A stretch of 64,000 nt of DNA, taken from NCBI RefSeq assembly GCF_023517775.1, contig NZ_CP082904.1, forward strand, positions 1,860,001 to 1,924,000, given 5' to 3'. Shown here one piece after another: positions 9,016 to 16,979 of this stretch. Below the pieces are notes generated by a model that saw nothing but the letters and a program-made list of their open reading frames with translations, ran no database searches and was not told the origin of the DNA. The stretch's first letter is position 1; every line of letters starts with the position of its first letter. The DNA comes from Mixta hanseatica (GTDB taxonomy: Bacteria > Pseudomonadota > Gammaproteobacteria > Enterobacterales > Enterobacteriaceae). Both the position numbers and the translations under genes were made by a program.

Positions 9016-10023
9016 ATGAAAATCAAACAAACCGTGTTAGCCGTTGCCCTGGCCGCCATTTCGGCAAACAGCTTTGCCGATGCGCCAAAGCCGGAGCGCC
9101 ATGTAGAAGCTTTCCTGAATGCGTTGAACAGCAGCGGCGGTAAGCCTATTGAGCAGCTTTCACCGCAGGATGCCCGCCAGGTGTTGGTAGGCGCACAAAA
9201 AGGGGCGGTGCTTCCCGCTGCGGATGTGACTGAAAAAACCATTCAGGTTAATGGAGAGCCGCTGAAGCTGAATATTGTTAAACCGCAAGGATCACATGGC
9301 ACATTGCCGGTATTTATGTTCTTTCACGGCGGCGGCTGGGTGCTGGGCGATTTTCCAACCCATGAACGCCTGGTACGCGATCTTGTTGTTGAATCCGGCG
9401 CTGCCGCGGTGTTCGTGAACTATACGCCTTCATCGGAAGCACACTATCCGGTGGCGATTAATCAGGCTTATGCAGCCACGCGCTGGGTAGCTGAACATGG
9501 CCAGGAAATAGGCGTTGACGGTAAGCGACTGGCATTGGTAGGTAACAGCGTTGGCGGCAATATGGTCGCTGCGGTAGCGTTACAGGCGAAACAGCAACAT
9601 ACCCCGGCAATTCGTTATGACGTAATGTTATGGCCCGTGACAGATGCCCGCTTCGATACGGCCTCATACAATCAATTTGAGAACGGTTATTTCCTGACGC
9701 GCAACATGATGAAATGGTTCTGGGATGCTTATACCACCAACGAAAGCGAACGTAACAACATTCTGGCATCACCGTTGCGCGCGACCAGCGATCAACTGAA
9801 AGGGCTGCCGCCGACGCTGATCCAGACGGCAGAACTGGACGTACTGCGCGATGAGGGGGAAGCCTTTGGTCGTAAACTCGATGCCGCAGGTGTAGATGTG
9901 ACGGTAACGCGTTATAACGGGCTTATCCACGATTATGGCCTGCTGAACGGCCTGAGTACGGTGCCGGCGGTGCGTACTGCTTTACAACAGGCTGCAGACG
10001 CGCTCAAAACGCATCTGAAATAA
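9016..10023 (+). CDS. Secreted alpha/beta hydrolase, HSL-type esterase
   Basis: The protein begins with a signal peptide of about 21 residues (cleavage after NSFA), so it is probably periplasmic or secreted. HGGGW at residues 104-108 is the oxyanion-hole motif of the hormone-sensitive-lipase family, and GNSVG at 176-180 places the nucleophile at Ser178; an acidic residue near ELDVLRDEGE and the His in LIHDYG complete the triad. Family enzymes hydrolyse short-chain esters. Start is fixed by AAAGGAGTAATATC. It forms its own transcription unit, ending in the terminator at 10025. GNSVGG in place of the usual GDSAGG is a modest departure. Confidence 0.9.
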   Translation: MKIKQTVLAVALAAISANSFADAPKPERHVEAFLNALNSSGGKPIEQLSPQDARQVLVGAQKGAVLPAADVTEKTIQVNGEPLKLNIVKPQGSHGTLPVFMFFHGGGWVLGDFPTHERLVRDLVVESGAAAVFVNYTPSSEAHYPVAINQAYAATRWVAEHGQEIGVDGKRLALVGNSVGGNMVAAVALQAKQQHTPAIRYDVMLWPVTDARFDTASYNQFENGYFLTRNMMKWFWDAYTTNESERNNILASPLRATSDQLKGLPPTLIQTAELDVLRDEGEAFGRKLDAAGVDVTVTRYNGLIHDYGLLNGLSTVPAVRTALQQAADALKTHLK

Positions 10024-10024
10024 T

Positions 10025-10053
10025 AAAAAGCCAGGCTACAGGCCTGGCTTTTT
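10025..10053. terminator. Bidirectional Rho-independent terminator
   Basis: AAAAAGCCAGGC (10025-10036) and GCCTGGCTTTTT (10042-10053) form a 12-base stem around a five-base loop. It serves the esterase gene and the convergent LysR gene that ends at 10056. Confidence 0.9.
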
Positions 10054-10055
10054 AC

Positions 10056-11021
10056 TTATGCCGATTCATTGGCGGAAGGGCGCGCCTGCTTACCGGTAAG
10101 AAATGCCGGACTGGTACGCATAAGCGCCGTTATGGCTTTCAGATGTTCGCGTAGCAAGCCGTGAAGCTCACGAACCGCGGGTGAAAACTGCTTGCGATGC
10201 GGACAAATCAGACTCAAAGGCACGGCCTCGCCGGGTTGCTCCGGCAGAAGAATCTCCAGCCTGCCAGCCAGGACATCGGCACTGATATCGATCCAGGATT
10301 TATAGATAATGCCCATATCGGCAACTGCCCAGCGCCGCGCTAAATCGGCATCATCGCACATCATTCTGCTGCTTACCGTCAGCTGTCGGCGTACGCCGTT
10401 TTCAGGAAAGGACCATTTGTCGTAAACGTGTCCGTTCAGCGTATACAGCAGACAGTGATGCAGCAGCAGATCATCGAGTTTTTGCGGGCGGCCATGCTTC
10501 GCCAGATAAGCGGGGGACGCCGCCAGGACGCGGCGGTTATCTTCCGCCAGCGGCAGAGCGACATAACTGCTGTTTTCCAGCACACCGTAGCGTATCGCCA
10601 CATCCACCGGATCGCGGAACACATCGCTAACCTGATCGGAAAGATAGAGCCGCAGTGAGACTTTCGGATGTTTTTCGCAAAAGGCGGTAATGACCGGTAG
10701 CACCACGTTGCGGCCAATATCTGACGGCACCGCGATTTTAAGTTCGCCCTGAATCTCATGCTCTCCGCCCTGCAGGCGCTCAGACCCGGCCTGCACGATG
10801 TTCAGCATCTCTTGCGCATAAGGCAGCCAGGTCTCTCCCTCTGCCGTCAGGCGCAGACTGCGGGTAGAACGGGCAAAAAGGCGTTTATTCAGGTCGCGTT
10901 CGAGGCGGTTAACCGCCGCGCTGACCTGACCCAGAAGAATATCAGCCTCACGCGCCGCGCTGGAAAAGCTGCCCAGAGCGGCAGCACGGACAAACAGCGT
11001 AACATCCTCAAGACGGATCAT
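10056..11021 (-). CDS. LysR family transcriptional regulator
   Basis: The N-terminal helix-turn-helix (SFSSAAREADILLGQVSAAVNRLE) and the LysR substrate-binding domain with the ARSTRSLRLTAEG signature place this in the CrgA/DmlR-like branch of LysR proteins. The ATG at 11021 has ACAGGAG in front; a frame extending to 11039 adds only six residues without support. Length is 321 residues. It is divergent from the ADH-family gene at 11343 and probably controls it and the nitroreductase downstream, a common link between LysR proteins and quinone or aldehyde detoxification genes. Confidence 0.87.
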   Translation of the reverse strand: MIRLEDVTLFVRAAALGSFSSAAREADILLGQVSAAVNRLERDLNKRLFARSTRSLRLTAEGETWLPYAQEMLNIVQAGSERLQGGEHEIQGELKIAVPSDIGRNVVLPVITAFCEKHPKVSLRLYLSDQVSDVFRDPVDVAIRYGVLENSSYVALPLAEDNRRVLAASPAYLAKHGRPQKLDDLLLHHCLLYTLNGHVYDKWSFPENGVRRQLTVSSRMMCDDADLARRWAVADMGIIYKSWIDISADVLAGRLEILLPEQPGEAVPLSLICPHRKQFSPAVRELHGLLREHLKAITALMRTSPAFLTGKQARPSANESA

Positions 11022-11342
11022 GCAGGCTCCTGTAAACAAATCTCTCTTTTTGGCGACCGCATACCCGCTACCAGGTTGGATATTTCAGCACATAGCGGCT
11101 GATGCGCACGAGCACGCCCGTTGACCGGTAACGCATCTAAGACGATGAAATCGTTATATCAGCCTGTGGTCGGTATGCAACCTACTTTTAAACCTTTCTT
11201 ATGGTCCAAGGGAAAATCCCTCTGATTTTCACTTCTGGAGTGAAAGTGCTGCTTACGTTATGCCGTTTTTCAGCAGACAGCGACGCCTTACTCTTTCCGA
11301 CACCGCCGATCATTTTCACTCACCATAACGGGAAGAATATCT
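11022..11342. other. Divergent promoter region, LysR / ADH
   Basis: These 321 bases hold no ORF that can be supported. The clearest structure is the dyad at 11227-11245, described separately, about 98 bases before the ADH start. A ribosome binding site (GGGAAGAATATCT) precedes the ADH ATG. Confidence 0.45.
11227..11245. promoter_or_regulatory. Dyad TTTCACT-N5-AGTGAAA, copy 1
   Basis: Seven-base arms TTTCACT and AGTGAAA enclose five bases (TCTGG). The same arms with the same five-base spacing occur again at 13946-13964. Two exact copies of a 14-base constrained pattern within 3 kb are unlikely by chance, so this is probably a shared operator or processing hairpin. Which protein binds it is unknown. 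Confidence 0.5.
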
Positions 11343-12344
11343 ATGAAAGCTATCGTCTACAGCCAGAACGGATTACCCCTGACTAATCCGCAAGCGCTTT
11401 ATGAGACTGAGCTGCCAAAACCTACGCCGGGCGCGCATGATTTGCTGGTAAAGGTTCAGGCCATTTCGGTTAATCCGGTGGATGTTAAAGTGCGCGCCGG
11501 ATCGCCCACCACGCAGCCACGCATTTTAGGCTGGGATGCGGTCGGGGCAGTGGAAGCGGTGGGGGAAAGCGTCACGCTGTTTAAGCCGGGCGATCGGGTC
11601 TGGTATGCCGGTGCGATTAACCGGCCTGGCGCTTATGCCGAGTACAGCCTGGTAGATGAACGGATAGCCGGTCATCAGCCAGCCTCTTTGAGCGATGCCG
11701 ACGCCGCCGCGCTGCCGCTAACCTCGCTAACTGCCTGGGAGCTGTTATTCGATCGTCTGGAGGTAAAAGAAGGACATGGTGACGCGCTGCTGATTATTGG
11801 GGCCGCTGGTGGCGTAGGCTCAGTACTGACGCAGCTGGCCAGCAAGTTGACCGGGCTGCGCGTTATCGGTACAGCTTCCCGCGCTGAAACGGCGGCCTGG
11901 GTACGGGAACTGGGCGCGCACGATGTTATTGATCATTCGCGTCCGCTGATGGAAGGCCTGCATGAGATTGGCGTGTCCGAGGTGCGCTACGTCGCCAGCC
12001 TGACACACACGGATAAGCATTATCAGCAGATTGTGGAAGTGCTGGCTCCGCAGGGGCGTCTGGCCGTTATTGACGATCCGGATACGCTGGATGCGGTGCC
12101 GCTTAAGCGTAAAGCTGTTTCCCTGCACTGGGAGCTGATGTTTACCCGCTCCCTGTTTGAGACTGCCGATATGGCGCGTCAGAATGAAATTCTGGAAAAC
12201 GTCCGTCGCCTGATCGAAGACGGCACGCTGCGCACTACCAAAGGCGAAAATTACGGGAAAATTAACGCGGAAAATCTGCGCCGCGCGCACGCCTTTATTG
12301 AAAGCGGTCGCGCACGCGGAAAAATTGTACTGGACGGTTTTTGA
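11343..12344 (+). CDS. Zinc-type alcohol dehydrogenase-like / quinone oxidoreductase
   Basis: A 333-residue medium-chain dehydrogenase of the zinc-binding alcohol dehydrogenase family 1 subgroup, closer to quinone oxidoreductases: it has the NPVDVKVRAG segment, LGWDAVGAVEAVGE, and the cofactor loop GAAGGVGSVLTQLA, but lacks the Cys/His ligands for structural zinc. Such enzymes use NADPH to reduce quinones or enones in the cytoplasm. It is divergent from a LysR regulator and 84 bases upstream of nfsB on the same strand, so the two reductases may be co-transcribed. Confidence 0.87.
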   Translation: MKAIVYSQNGLPLTNPQALYETELPKPTPGAHDLLVKVQAISVNPVDVKVRAGSPTTQPRILGWDAVGAVEAVGESVTLFKPGDRVWYAGAINRPGAYAEYSLVDERIAGHQPASLSDADAAALPLTSLTAWELLFDRLEVKEGHGDALLIIGAAGGVGSVLTQLASKLTGLRVIGTASRAETAAWVRELGAHDVIDHSRPLMEGLHEIGVSEVRYVASLTHTDKHYQQIVEVLAPQGRLAVIDDPDTLDAVPLKRKAVSLHWELMFTRSLFETADMARQNEILENVRRLIEDGTLRTTKGENYGKINAENLRRAHAFIESGRARGKIVLDGF

Positions 12345-12428
12345 TTAGCCAGCCAGAGCATACGTAGCCGCGCATGCCTTTGCTCAACACAAAAGCGTGG
12401 CGGCGGACCTTATATTGAGGAGATTTCT

Positions 12429-13082
12429 ATGTTGCTCAGTGAAGCCGTGACGAAACGTCACACGGTAAAAGCCTTTGACAATACCCATACGCTGCCGCAA
12501 TCGCAGGTTGAAACGCTGCTGCATGTATTGCAAAACACCCCTTCCTCGGTTAATTCCCAACCCTGGCATTTCGTGGTTGCCTCGACGGAGGAAGGGAAGA
12601 ATGCTATCTCGGCATCCACCTCAGACGGTTTCGTCTATAACGCGCCGAAAGTGCTCAACGCATCGCACGTCATTGCCTTTTGTATGCGTGCAGATATGAG
12701 TGAAGCGCACCTACAAAGCATTCTGCAGCACGAGGCGCAGGCTGGGCGTTTTCGTGATGCCTCGGCTGAAGCGGGTCAGGACAAAAGCCGTCGTGGTTAT
12801 GTTGATCTGCATCGCTATGTGCTGCGCGATCTACCGAACTGGATGGAGAAGCAGGTGTATATCGCGCTGGGTGGTTTATTACTGAGTGCGGCTCTGCTGG
12901 GTATTGATGCCACGCCGATGGAAGGCTTTGATAACGCTGCGCTGGATCGGGCGCTGGGGCTGCGCGAGAAGGGATTAACCAGCGTGGTACTGGTATCGCT
13001 GGGCTACCGCAGCGAGCAGGATTTTAATGCCGCGCTGCCCAAGTCACGTCTGCCGCGTGAAGAAATCTTCTCTTTTATTTGA
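12429..13082 (+). CDS. nfsB: Oxygen-insensitive NAD(P)H nitroreductase
   Basis: At 217 residues it has the size and pattern of NfsB: AVTKRHTVKAFD at the start binds FMN phosphate, PSSVNSQPWHF near residue 40 is the conserved FMN loop, and the C-terminal part has GIDATPMEGFD and the LVSLGYR segment. NfsB is a cytoplasmic FMN flavoprotein that reduces nitroaromatics and quinones with NAD(P)H in two-electron steps. TTGAGGAGATTTCT before the ATG is a strong ribosome binding site. The gene is followed by a strong terminator at 13098. Confidence 0.9.
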   Translation: MLLSEAVTKRHTVKAFDNTHTLPQSQVETLLHVLQNTPSSVNSQPWHFVVASTEEGKNAISASTSDGFVYNAPKVLNASHVIAFCMRADMSEAHLQSILQHEAQAGRFRDASAEAGQDKSRRGYVDLHRYVLRDLPNWMEKQVYIALGGLLLSAALLGIDATPMEGFDNAALDRALGLREKGLTSVVLVSLGYRSEQDFNAALPKSRLPREEIFSFI

Positions 13083-13097
13083 TGCGCTTCAGCAGAC

Positions 13098-13128
13098 AAA
13101 AAAGTCAGGCTTTTTAGCCTGACTTTTT
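13098..13128. terminator. Bidirectional Rho-independent terminator
   Basis: AAAGTCAGGC and GCCTGACTTT with flanking A and T runs form a long stem with a TTTTTA loop, between nfsB and the convergent cupin gene. Confidence 0.9.
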
Positions 13129-13144
13129 ACTGGGTGCAATTGGC

Positions 13145-13567
13145 TCACCGGTTACGATCCATAAACCGCGCCGCATCGCCTGCATCCGGATCGATAAACA
13201 CCACATCCTGCGGCGACCGGCGCGGCGTATCCAGCGTCAGAAACACCACCGGCTCCTCCAGTAACACCGGCAGCGCATGTACCACGCCGCGTTCAAAAAA
13301 CAATAAATCGCCGGGCCCAAATTCTGCTTCCGTCGCTGCATCTTCCATCCAGAATGTGCCCTTGCCGGAAAGCACATACAGATATTCATCGCATTCGCGA
13401 TGGTAGTGTGGCGGCACGCCGCGATAAGCGCGAAAGACACGGCTGCTGGCATCAGGACGATCGGTCAGGTAGCGATCTGCCAGCATAGTTGTAGCCGTTT
13501 CAGGTAAGGTTTTTGCTATTTCGGCAGGTTTAAAACGGGCTGATTTGACGTTTCGGTTGGCGTTCAT
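13145..13567 (-). CDS. Cupin domain protein
   Basis: The 140-residue protein has one cupin barrel: PPHYHRECDEYLYVLSG is motif 1 with the metal-binding His-x-His and Glu, and motif 2 includes GDLLFFERGVVHALPV. The ATG at 13567 is preceded by AAGGAAATCTCC; a longer frame to 13618 has no such site. Single-domain cupins can be metal-dependent isomerases, dioxygenases or sugar-binding proteins, so the function is open. It lies downstream of a deleted CMD gene and a Rid gene on the same strand, together apparently forming the target operon of the divergent TetR regulator. Confidence 0.83.
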   Translation of the reverse strand: MNANRNVKSARFKPAEIAKTLPETATTMLADRYLTDRPDASSRVFRAYRGVPPHYHRECDEYLYVLSGKGTFWMEDAATEAEFGPGDLLFFERGVVHALPVLLEEPVVFLTLDTPRRSPQDVVFIDPDAGDAARFMDRNR

Positions 13568-13693
13568 GGAGATTTCCTTAATCAAAAGGAGAGTGGAATA
13601 CCAGACTGGCTCTGGCATTAGCGGTTAAATAATTAAAGGAATACGCTGGCAACGAAGGGAAGTTCACCAGCGTTATAACGCCCTGAGAAAGCG

Positions 13694-13805
13694 TTAAACA
13701 ACTTTGGGGAAATCGATCTCAGTGTCGTTGACGCGGTTTACCATGAAACAGATCGGCGGTTTTTCCAGTGGCTTCAGTAGCGGTAATAGTAGGTAAACGG
13801 CTCAT
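13694..13805 (-). pseudogene. Carboxymuconolactone decarboxylase family gene, internally deleted
   Basis: From the ATG at 13805 the reading gives MSRLPTITATEATGKTADLF, the typical N terminus of a CMD (AhpD-like) family protein. After about 20 codons the frame changes, and VNRVNDTEIDFPKVV followed by TAA at 13694 is the typical C terminus of the same family. The whole middle, including the Cys-x-x-Cys-type active centre, is gone. It is a non-functional scar within the Rid-CMD-cupin transcription unit, AAGGAATCTGTT still preceding the start codon. Confidence 0.75.
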
Positions 13806-13945
13806 AACAGATTCCTTATTTCATGGTTTGACAGCTCAGGGATGACAGAAGCCTGTTTTCAGGTGTTCGGTCATACCGTTGCCGTCTGGTAATGAAAAAG
13901 TACTGCTAGCCCGCGCCGGCAAAAAGAGGCCGTGGACGTAAGGAC

Positions 13946-13964
13946 TTTCACTCCGCAAGTGAAA
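13946..13964. promoter_or_regulatory. Dyad TTTCACT-N5-AGTGAAA, copy 2
   Basis: Same arms and spacing as the dyad at 11227-11245, here with CCGCA in the centre. It lies 12 bases after the Rid stop codon and about 140 bases upstream of the CMD remnant. It may be an operator for the CMD/cupin part of the unit, or a hairpin in the transcript. Confidence 0.45.
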
Positions 13965-13976
13965 AACCCAGCCTTT

Positions 13977-14378
13977 TTACTGCTTGCCTGGCGGTATCCG
14001 GGCGATGACTTTTATTTCAAAATCGAAACCGGCAAGCCAGGTAACGCCTACCGCCGTCCAGTTTGGGTAGGGCGCCTGGGGAAAGATCGCCTGTTTAACC
14101 GCCATGATGGTGGCAAACTGATTCTCAGGATCGGTATGAAAGGTGGTGACATCCACCAAATCATCAAAACCACAGCCTGCGGCCTGCAGCGTTAAACGCA
14201 GGTTCTCAAACGCCAGCCTGACCTGTGCGGCAAAGTCCGGCTCCGGTGAGCCATCTTCACGGCTGCCTACTTGTCCGGAGACAAACAGCAAATCACCCGA
14301 TCGAATGGCCGCTGAATAGCCGTGCTGTTCATACAGAGCATGGCGACTGGTCGGGAAAATCGTTTCGCGTTCCGTCAT
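13977..14378 (-). CDS. Rid (YjgF/YER057c) family protein, non-archetypal
   Basis: The 133-residue protein has the Rid fold pattern: SGDLLFVSGQVGS in the first half and the trimer-forming AVKQAIFPQAPYPNWTAVGV. RidA proper uses an Arg in the final third (RSCV-like strand) to bind the imine's carboxylate; here that strand reads TAVGVTWLAG with no Arg, so it belongs to one of the other Rid subfamilies and is unlikely to be a standard 2-iminoacid deaminase. It is divergent from the TetR gene, with three operator-like dyads between. Confidence 0.85.
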   Translation of the reverse strand: MTERETIFPTSRHALYEQHGYSAAIRSGDLLFVSGQVGSREDGSPEPDFAAQVRLAFENLRLTLQAAGCGFDDLVDVTTFHTDPENQFATIMAVKQAIFPQAPYPNWTAVGVTWLAGFDFEIKVIARIPPGKQ

Positions 14379-14433
14379 AGCTACCTCTTTTTAGCTGTTG
14401 CAGGTGGGATGCGTGTGACACGTAATTCATTTA

Positions 14434-14502
14434 ATATACAAAGCGTATATGAATACATCACACATACGCCATGTATGTCAAAATAAAATACGCTTCGTAT
14501 GT
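14434..14502. promoter_or_regulatory. Three ATAC-N5-GTAT dyads, candidate TetR operators
   Basis: Three dyads share the core ATAC-N5-GTAT: 14434-14450 (arms ATATAC/GTATAT), 14462-14478 (ACATAC/GTATGT) and 14488-14500 (ATACG/CGTAT). Their centres are 28 and 24 bases apart. They fill the gap between the Rid gene and the TetR gene, the last ending 18 bases before the TetR start codon. This is the expected arrangement for autorepression and control of the divergent operon. Confidence 0.7.
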
Positions 14503-14518
14503 AAAATGGGGAGAAAAA

Positions 14519-15106
14519 ATGGCTGTTGGACGTCGTGCTGAGATGATGGAAGAGAACAGAAACAAACTTATCGCCGCGGCGCGCAAAGCCTTTGCGGAAA
14601 AAGGGTTTGCCGCCGCCTCGATGGATGATTTAACGGCCAGCGTCGGGCTGACCCGCGGCGCGCTGTATCATAATTTCGGCGACAAGCGCGGCCTGTTGGC
14701 GGCGGTCGTGGCGCAGGTGGATAGTGAAATGGCGCAGCGGGCAAAAGAGATTGCCAGTACTGCCGAAGCGGGCTGGGATCGTTTATTGGCGGAAGGCATT
14801 GCCTATATCAAAATGGCGCTTGATGCAGAAGTTCAGCGCATTGTATTACTGGATGGCCCCGCGTTTTTGGGCGATCCATCAGGCTGGCCAAGCCAGAATG
14901 CCTGTTTTGACGCTACCCGTAGCGCCGTGGCGGAGTTGATTGCACGTGACGTATTAAGGCCGGTTGAGGTGGATGCGGCAGCCCGGTTGCTTAACGGCGC
15001 GGCGCTAAATGCGGCGTTGTGGGTCGCCGCTGCGCAAGAGCCTGAAATAAAACTGCCCAAAGCGATCGAGGTCTTTGTTCTTATGGCGGAGGGGCTGCGC
15101 CTTTAA
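14519..15106 (+). CDS. TetR family transcriptional regulator
   Basis: A 195-residue TetR protein. The helix-turn-helix (SMDDLTASVGLTRGALYHNFG) lies at about residues 30-55, and the remainder is the helical ligand-binding domain. The ATG at 14519 follows GGGGAGAAAA; the frame is open upstream to 14471, but that stretch contains the operator dyads. It very probably represses itself and the Rid-CMD-cupin unit across the shared promoter and is released by a small ligand, presumably a compound handled by those genes. Confidence 0.9.
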   Translation: MAVGRRAEMMEENRNKLIAAARKAFAEKGFAAASMDDLTASVGLTRGALYHNFGDKRGLLAAVVAQVDSEMAQRAKEIASTAEAGWDRLLAEGIAYIKMALDAEVQRIVLLDGPAFLGDPSGWPSQNACFDATRSAVAELIARDVLRPVEVDAAARLLNGAALNAALWVAAAQEPEIKLPKAIEVFVLMAEGLRL

Positions 15107-15174
15107 CGCTGTATAAGCAGCAATGTGATAAGGTCGGGCTGCATCAGTCATCAATTTACGTTACGGGAGGAGCA

Positions 15175-15528
15175 GTGAAGAGAGAAGCCTTATTCAGCTA
15201 CGCGCGGGAACACTTTAATGCCGAACCGGAGTATCTCTGGAGTAACCTGCCGGGCTATGCCGTGCTTCGTCATCACGACGGCAGCAAATGGTTTGGCATC
15301 GTGATGGAGGTGCCCGGTACAAAGCTGGGTCTCAACACGGAAGAGAAAGTCGATATTCTTGATGTAAAAGTCAGGCCGGAACATATCGGGTCGCTGCGGC
15401 AAAAAGAGGGTATCCTGCCTGCTTACCATATGAATAAAGAGCACTGGATCAGCGTGCTGCTTTCTGGTCCGCTATCGGCGCAGGAAATACAGCAACTGCT
15501 GGCGGACAGCCATGCGTTAACCTCCTGA
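15175..15528 (+). CDS. MmcQ/YjbR family protein
   Basis: The 117-residue product has the YjbR/MmcQ pattern: PEYLWSNLPGYAVLRHHDGSKWF, KVDILDVKVRP, and GILPAYHMNKEHWISVLL. These proteins have a cyanate-lyase-C-terminus-like fold related to double-wing DNA-binding domains; no biochemical role is established. The start is GTG at 15175 behind GGGAGGAGCA. It follows the TetR gene by 68 bases and may be read through from it. Confidence 0.85.
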   Translation: MKREALFSYAREHFNAEPEYLWSNLPGYAVLRHHDGSKWFGIVMEVPGTKLGLNTEEKVDILDVKVRPEHIGSLRQKEGILPAYHMNKEHWISVLLSGPLSAQEIQQLLADSHALTS

Positions 15529-15545
15529 CGCCCGCCGGAAAAAGT

Positions 15546-15581
15546 GGGATACAGCGGTTGAGCCTGGCGGCCGTGTATCCC
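15546..15581. terminator. Hairpin between convergent genes
   Basis: GGGATACA (15546-15553) and TGTATCCC (15574-15581) are perfect eight-base arms around 20 bases. It sits between the YjbR gene and the convergent FAD oxidase gene. There is no strong T run, so termination efficiency is doubtful. Confidence 0.4.
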
Positions 15582-15614
15582 TAAAAATCTGTTGGCCAGG
15601 GATTATTTCTGCTT

Positions 15615-16979
15615 TCACCTTTCGCGGGCGGGCGTTGCAAACAGACCGTAATCCGCATTAAAACGGTCTTGCCTGTCAAATTTGCTTTTCAACGCCGTTA
15701 GCTTTTCAAGCGCATTGCCGTAAAAGGCACGAGCGCGGTGATAGCTCTCTGGCCCAATAACCGCCGGATAAGCACTGCTGGCGCTCAGCGGTAGCATAAT
15801 TTTCTGCATCTCATGAAGCCACCGTTGCCCTTTGATTGCTTCTTCAGGCTGTTGCCAGCTGGCCACCACCTGCATATTAAAGTGATTGCGACGCAGGTGA
15901 AACGCGGTGGCCTCTGCATCTGTACGCGCGGCCTGACCGTGAAAATCATGCAGCATGATGCAGTTTTGCCCTGGGGGCATGCGATGACAGCAGTCAAGTA
16001 GGGCGTCAGTCACTTCGTCGGTAAGACTGTCCAGGTTAAAGGCATCCATTTGATAGCCTCGTCCTTTAGGCCAGGAGGATCGGTCACCTGCATCATCATA
16101 AGTCAGCCGGTAATCCAGCCACGCTTTTTTAACCACGTTGGCGCCGGCTACGGATGAAAGCGCATTAAGATATTTTTCGCCTGTGGCTTCATCGCCGGTC
16201 CACAGCGGTTCCAGGATCAGACCAAACCCTTTGCCCGGTAGCATGGCAAAGGTTGAAAATACGCTTAGCCGATCGTCTGATTCATCAAGAATTTCCTGTA
16301 GATTTCTCAGGCTTTCACGAGCGCTGCGCAGTTCGACAAAAACGGTGGCGGAAAGTACCGGCGCCAGGCGATGAATGAAAAATTCGGCTGAGGTGAGCAC
16401 AGCAAAGTTTTTACCGGCGCCCCGCAGCGCCCAAAACAGGTCAGGATTTTCTTCCTGACTGGCCGTTACGCAGGAGCCGTCCGCCAGCACGACGTTCGCG
16501 CTTTTAAGGTTATCCGTTACCAGGCCAAAGCGGGCGTTAAGTTTTCCGTAACCTCCACCCAGCGCCAGCCCGGCCAGCCCGACCTGGGTACTTACGCCAG
16601 TGACGAGGGCGAAGCCTTCTGGCAAGGCATCAACGGCATTTTTTACGTCTGCTCCGCCGGCAACGGTAAGCGTGCCCTGCGCAGGGTTAGCCGCAGTGTG
16701 CCGCATATTTCTCAGATCAAGGGTAATGCCTTCTGAGGCGATTGCTCGTCTGAACCAGTCATGACCACCACCCAGCGTCGAAACCGGGAGCGCATGCTCA
16801 GCGGCAATACGCACCGCATTCTGGATGTCAGATACATTTAAACAGCTGACTGCAACCGCCGCGCTGACTTCTGCAGCGCCGTTCCACAGGCCGCCTTGTA
16901 GACTTTGGCCCGCCGCTCTGCCTGTTTTTACTTCACCTGCGATGTGCTTTTTTAAATCGTGAATAAGTTGGTCTTTCAT
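15615..16979 (-). CDS. FAD-linked oxidase, berberine-bridge-enzyme-like
   Basis: The 454-residue protein has the PCMH FAD-binding fold: LPVSTLGGGHDWFRRA carries the His normally linked to FAD, followed by GLALGGGYGKLNARFGLVTD. The last residues (NADYGLFATPARER) fit a shortened BBE domain. In two-link enzymes a Cys precedes the second Gly-rich loop; here the position reads GVSTQVGL without Cys, so at most one covalent link is expected. No signal peptide is present. Family enzymes oxidise sugars, alcohols or alkaloids with oxygen; the substrate is unknown. GAGGAAAA precedes the start. Confidence 0.85.
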   Translation of the reverse strand: MKDQLIHDLKKHIAGEVKTGRAAGQSLQGGLWNGAAEVSAAVAVSCLNVSDIQNAVRIAAEHALPVSTLGGGHDWFRRAIASEGITLDLRNMRHTAANPAQGTLTVAGGADVKNAVDALPEGFALVTGVSTQVGLAGLALGGGYGKLNARFGLVTDNLKSANVVLADGSCVTASQEENPDLFWALRGAGKNFAVLTSAEFFIHRLAPVLSATVFVELRSARESLRNLQEILDESDDRLSVFSTFAMLPGKGFGLILEPLWTGDEATGEKYLNALSSVAGANVVKKAWLDYRLTYDDAGDRSSWPKGRGYQMDAFNLDSLTDEVTDALLDCCHRMPPGQNCIMLHDFHGQAARTDAEATAFHLRRNHFNMQVVASWQQPEEAIKGQRWLHEMQKIMLPLSASSAYPAVIGPESYHRARAFYGNALEKLTALKSKFDRQDRFNADYGLFATPARER

